Positions 63,261 to 64,000 of a stretch of 64,000 nt of DNA are shown piece after piece. Position 1 is the stretch's first letter. Every line of letters starts with the position of its first letter. The notes below the pieces were generated by a model. It saw only the letters and a list, made by a program, of their open reading frames with translations. It did not search any database and was not told the origin of the DNA. Source of the stretch: Ectobius pallidus (lineage: Eukaryota; Arthropoda; Insecta; Blattodea; Ectobiidae). A program made the translations under genes and the position numbers. The DNA is taken from contig CAXKWD010000014.1 in NCBI GenBank assembly GCA_964059195.1, positions 2,632,215-2,696,214 on the forward strand. Reading direction: 5' to 3'.

Positions 63261-64000
63261 GGTGTAAATGGAGTCATCTCCATTAATATCAATTGATAGA
63301 AAATGATGAGAAATAGATTGATATTAATTAAATACGGCAGATAATAACTTTTGAACTAACCAAGCAATATTATTATAAATTACATGATAAAAATCAGGAA
63401 AAATTAACAAATAATATTACATAAATATGAAATTAATATCATCAATACTTTAGCTGATATTAATTATTTTATAGTAAAGAATAAAATACACTTGGACTCA
63501 ATAGAAGTTAGCAGACGGAATACTCAGAAATATACAATGCAGCCGGAGTGAAATGTATAGCAACTCTGTGGGAGATAGGTGCCAGGTATTGTCAGAAATG
63601 TACTAGGCTATTCAGTCAAAATGTAGTAGAAAGGAAAGATTATGAGATGAATAGGCACTTCACGAGAATGTACAGTGAAAGTTGCAAGGTCCAAGAACTA
63701 GACAGAAGTTCGGAGAATCGCAGGATGGGAGAAACAGAAAAGCATCACTCCCAAGCTAAAAACCACGCTAATCGAAACAACCAATAGAATTTAAGTTTAG
63801 GATAGAAAAAACTTAATTTAGCTATAACAGTGCAGATGATTGGTTTTGTGTAACTATGGTAAGGAAGGGAAATTGAGAGGAGGCTAAGATCATGGCTTTT
63901 ACGAAACTACACTTGTGTACGAAGGACTCGAGGAGGCAGGTCATATCCCTGCATTTCTCCTCGAATTACACGTAAGTCGTATTGACATTGTGGTCAATCC
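63261..64000. mobile_element. 1,300-bp insert, copy 4 (cut by window end)
   Basis: Starts 4,110 bp after copy 3 with the same left junction. Only the first 740 bp are in the window. It carries A at 63416 as in copy 3. The 79-codon open frame is at 63548-63787. Confidence 0.75.

Noticed and set aside
1..64000. CRISPR array, because of ~33-bp direct repeats
   Set aside because: Units are contiguous, with no unique spacers, imperfect and nested in 562-bp monomers, and no cas genes are present. This is satellite structure.
1..64000. Hammerhead ribozyme, as reported in some animal satellites
   Set aside because: I found no CTGATGA core together with a GAAA and the required stems in monomer or insert.
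1..64000. CENP-B box or insect telomere (TTAGG) repeats
   Set aside because: No run of TTAGG and no match to the CENP-B box core was seen. CTTAG in the sub-repeat is part of GCTTAGCAATG.

Overview
The window is a block of eukaryotic tandem-repeat (satellite) DNA, and I see no supportable protein-coding or RNA gene. It is AT-rich. All satellite monomers lie head to tail in one orientation. The layered repeat structure (sub-repeat, monomer, higher-order repeat) and a transposon-like insert inside the array fit an animal or other eukaryotic heterochromatic locus. An invertebrate is a reasonable guess, but the taxon cannot be read from the sequence.

The array has three nested levels. (1) A sub-repeat of about 30-37 bp with the core TTGCCTAGCAATG or a variant. 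(2) A monomer of 559-564 bp made of 14 such sub-repeats plus one roughly 98-bp spacer that does not fit the sub-repeat pattern. I counted about 113 monomers, using the landmark ACTGTTGYGTAGCAATGT as monomer start. Shortened forms (330-332 bp and 367 bp) and lengthened forms (594 and 627 bp) recur, and each can be explained by exchange between named sub-repeats. (3) Higher-order repeats. The clearest is an 11-monomer unit of about 5.95 kb present twice in tandem (30576-36526 and 36527-42476). There is also a long duplication with a 12,473-bp offset that changes to 11,911 bp after a one-monomer indel (about 7.1-15.1 kb versus 19.6-27.0 kb), a 2,584-bp tandem duplication (about 25.6-30.8 kb) and a 1,122-bp dimer duplication (44.9-47.1 kb).

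From 47.4 kb onward the array is interrupted by four near-identical copies of a 1,300-bp non-satellite segment (47417-48716, 53354-54653, 59151-60450, and 63261 to the window end). All sit at the same monomer position with the same junctions, so one insertion was most likely captured and then amplified with the flanking satellite. The insert has promoter-like and hairpin-forming sequence but no recognisable gene. Its origin (LTR-like remnant, MITE-like element or captured genomic segment) is unresolved.

The most interesting signals are: (a) the satellite core GTTGCC-T-AGCAAT closely matches the RFX/X-box palindrome consensus, giving a very dense array of possible binding sites; (b) the single-origin 1.3-kb insert now spreading with the satellite; (c) a readable record of unequal exchange at sub-repeat, monomer and multi-monomer scales. 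Boundaries of recombination blocks are by eye and accurate to tens of bases. Near-identical repeats of this kind are also prone to assembly error.
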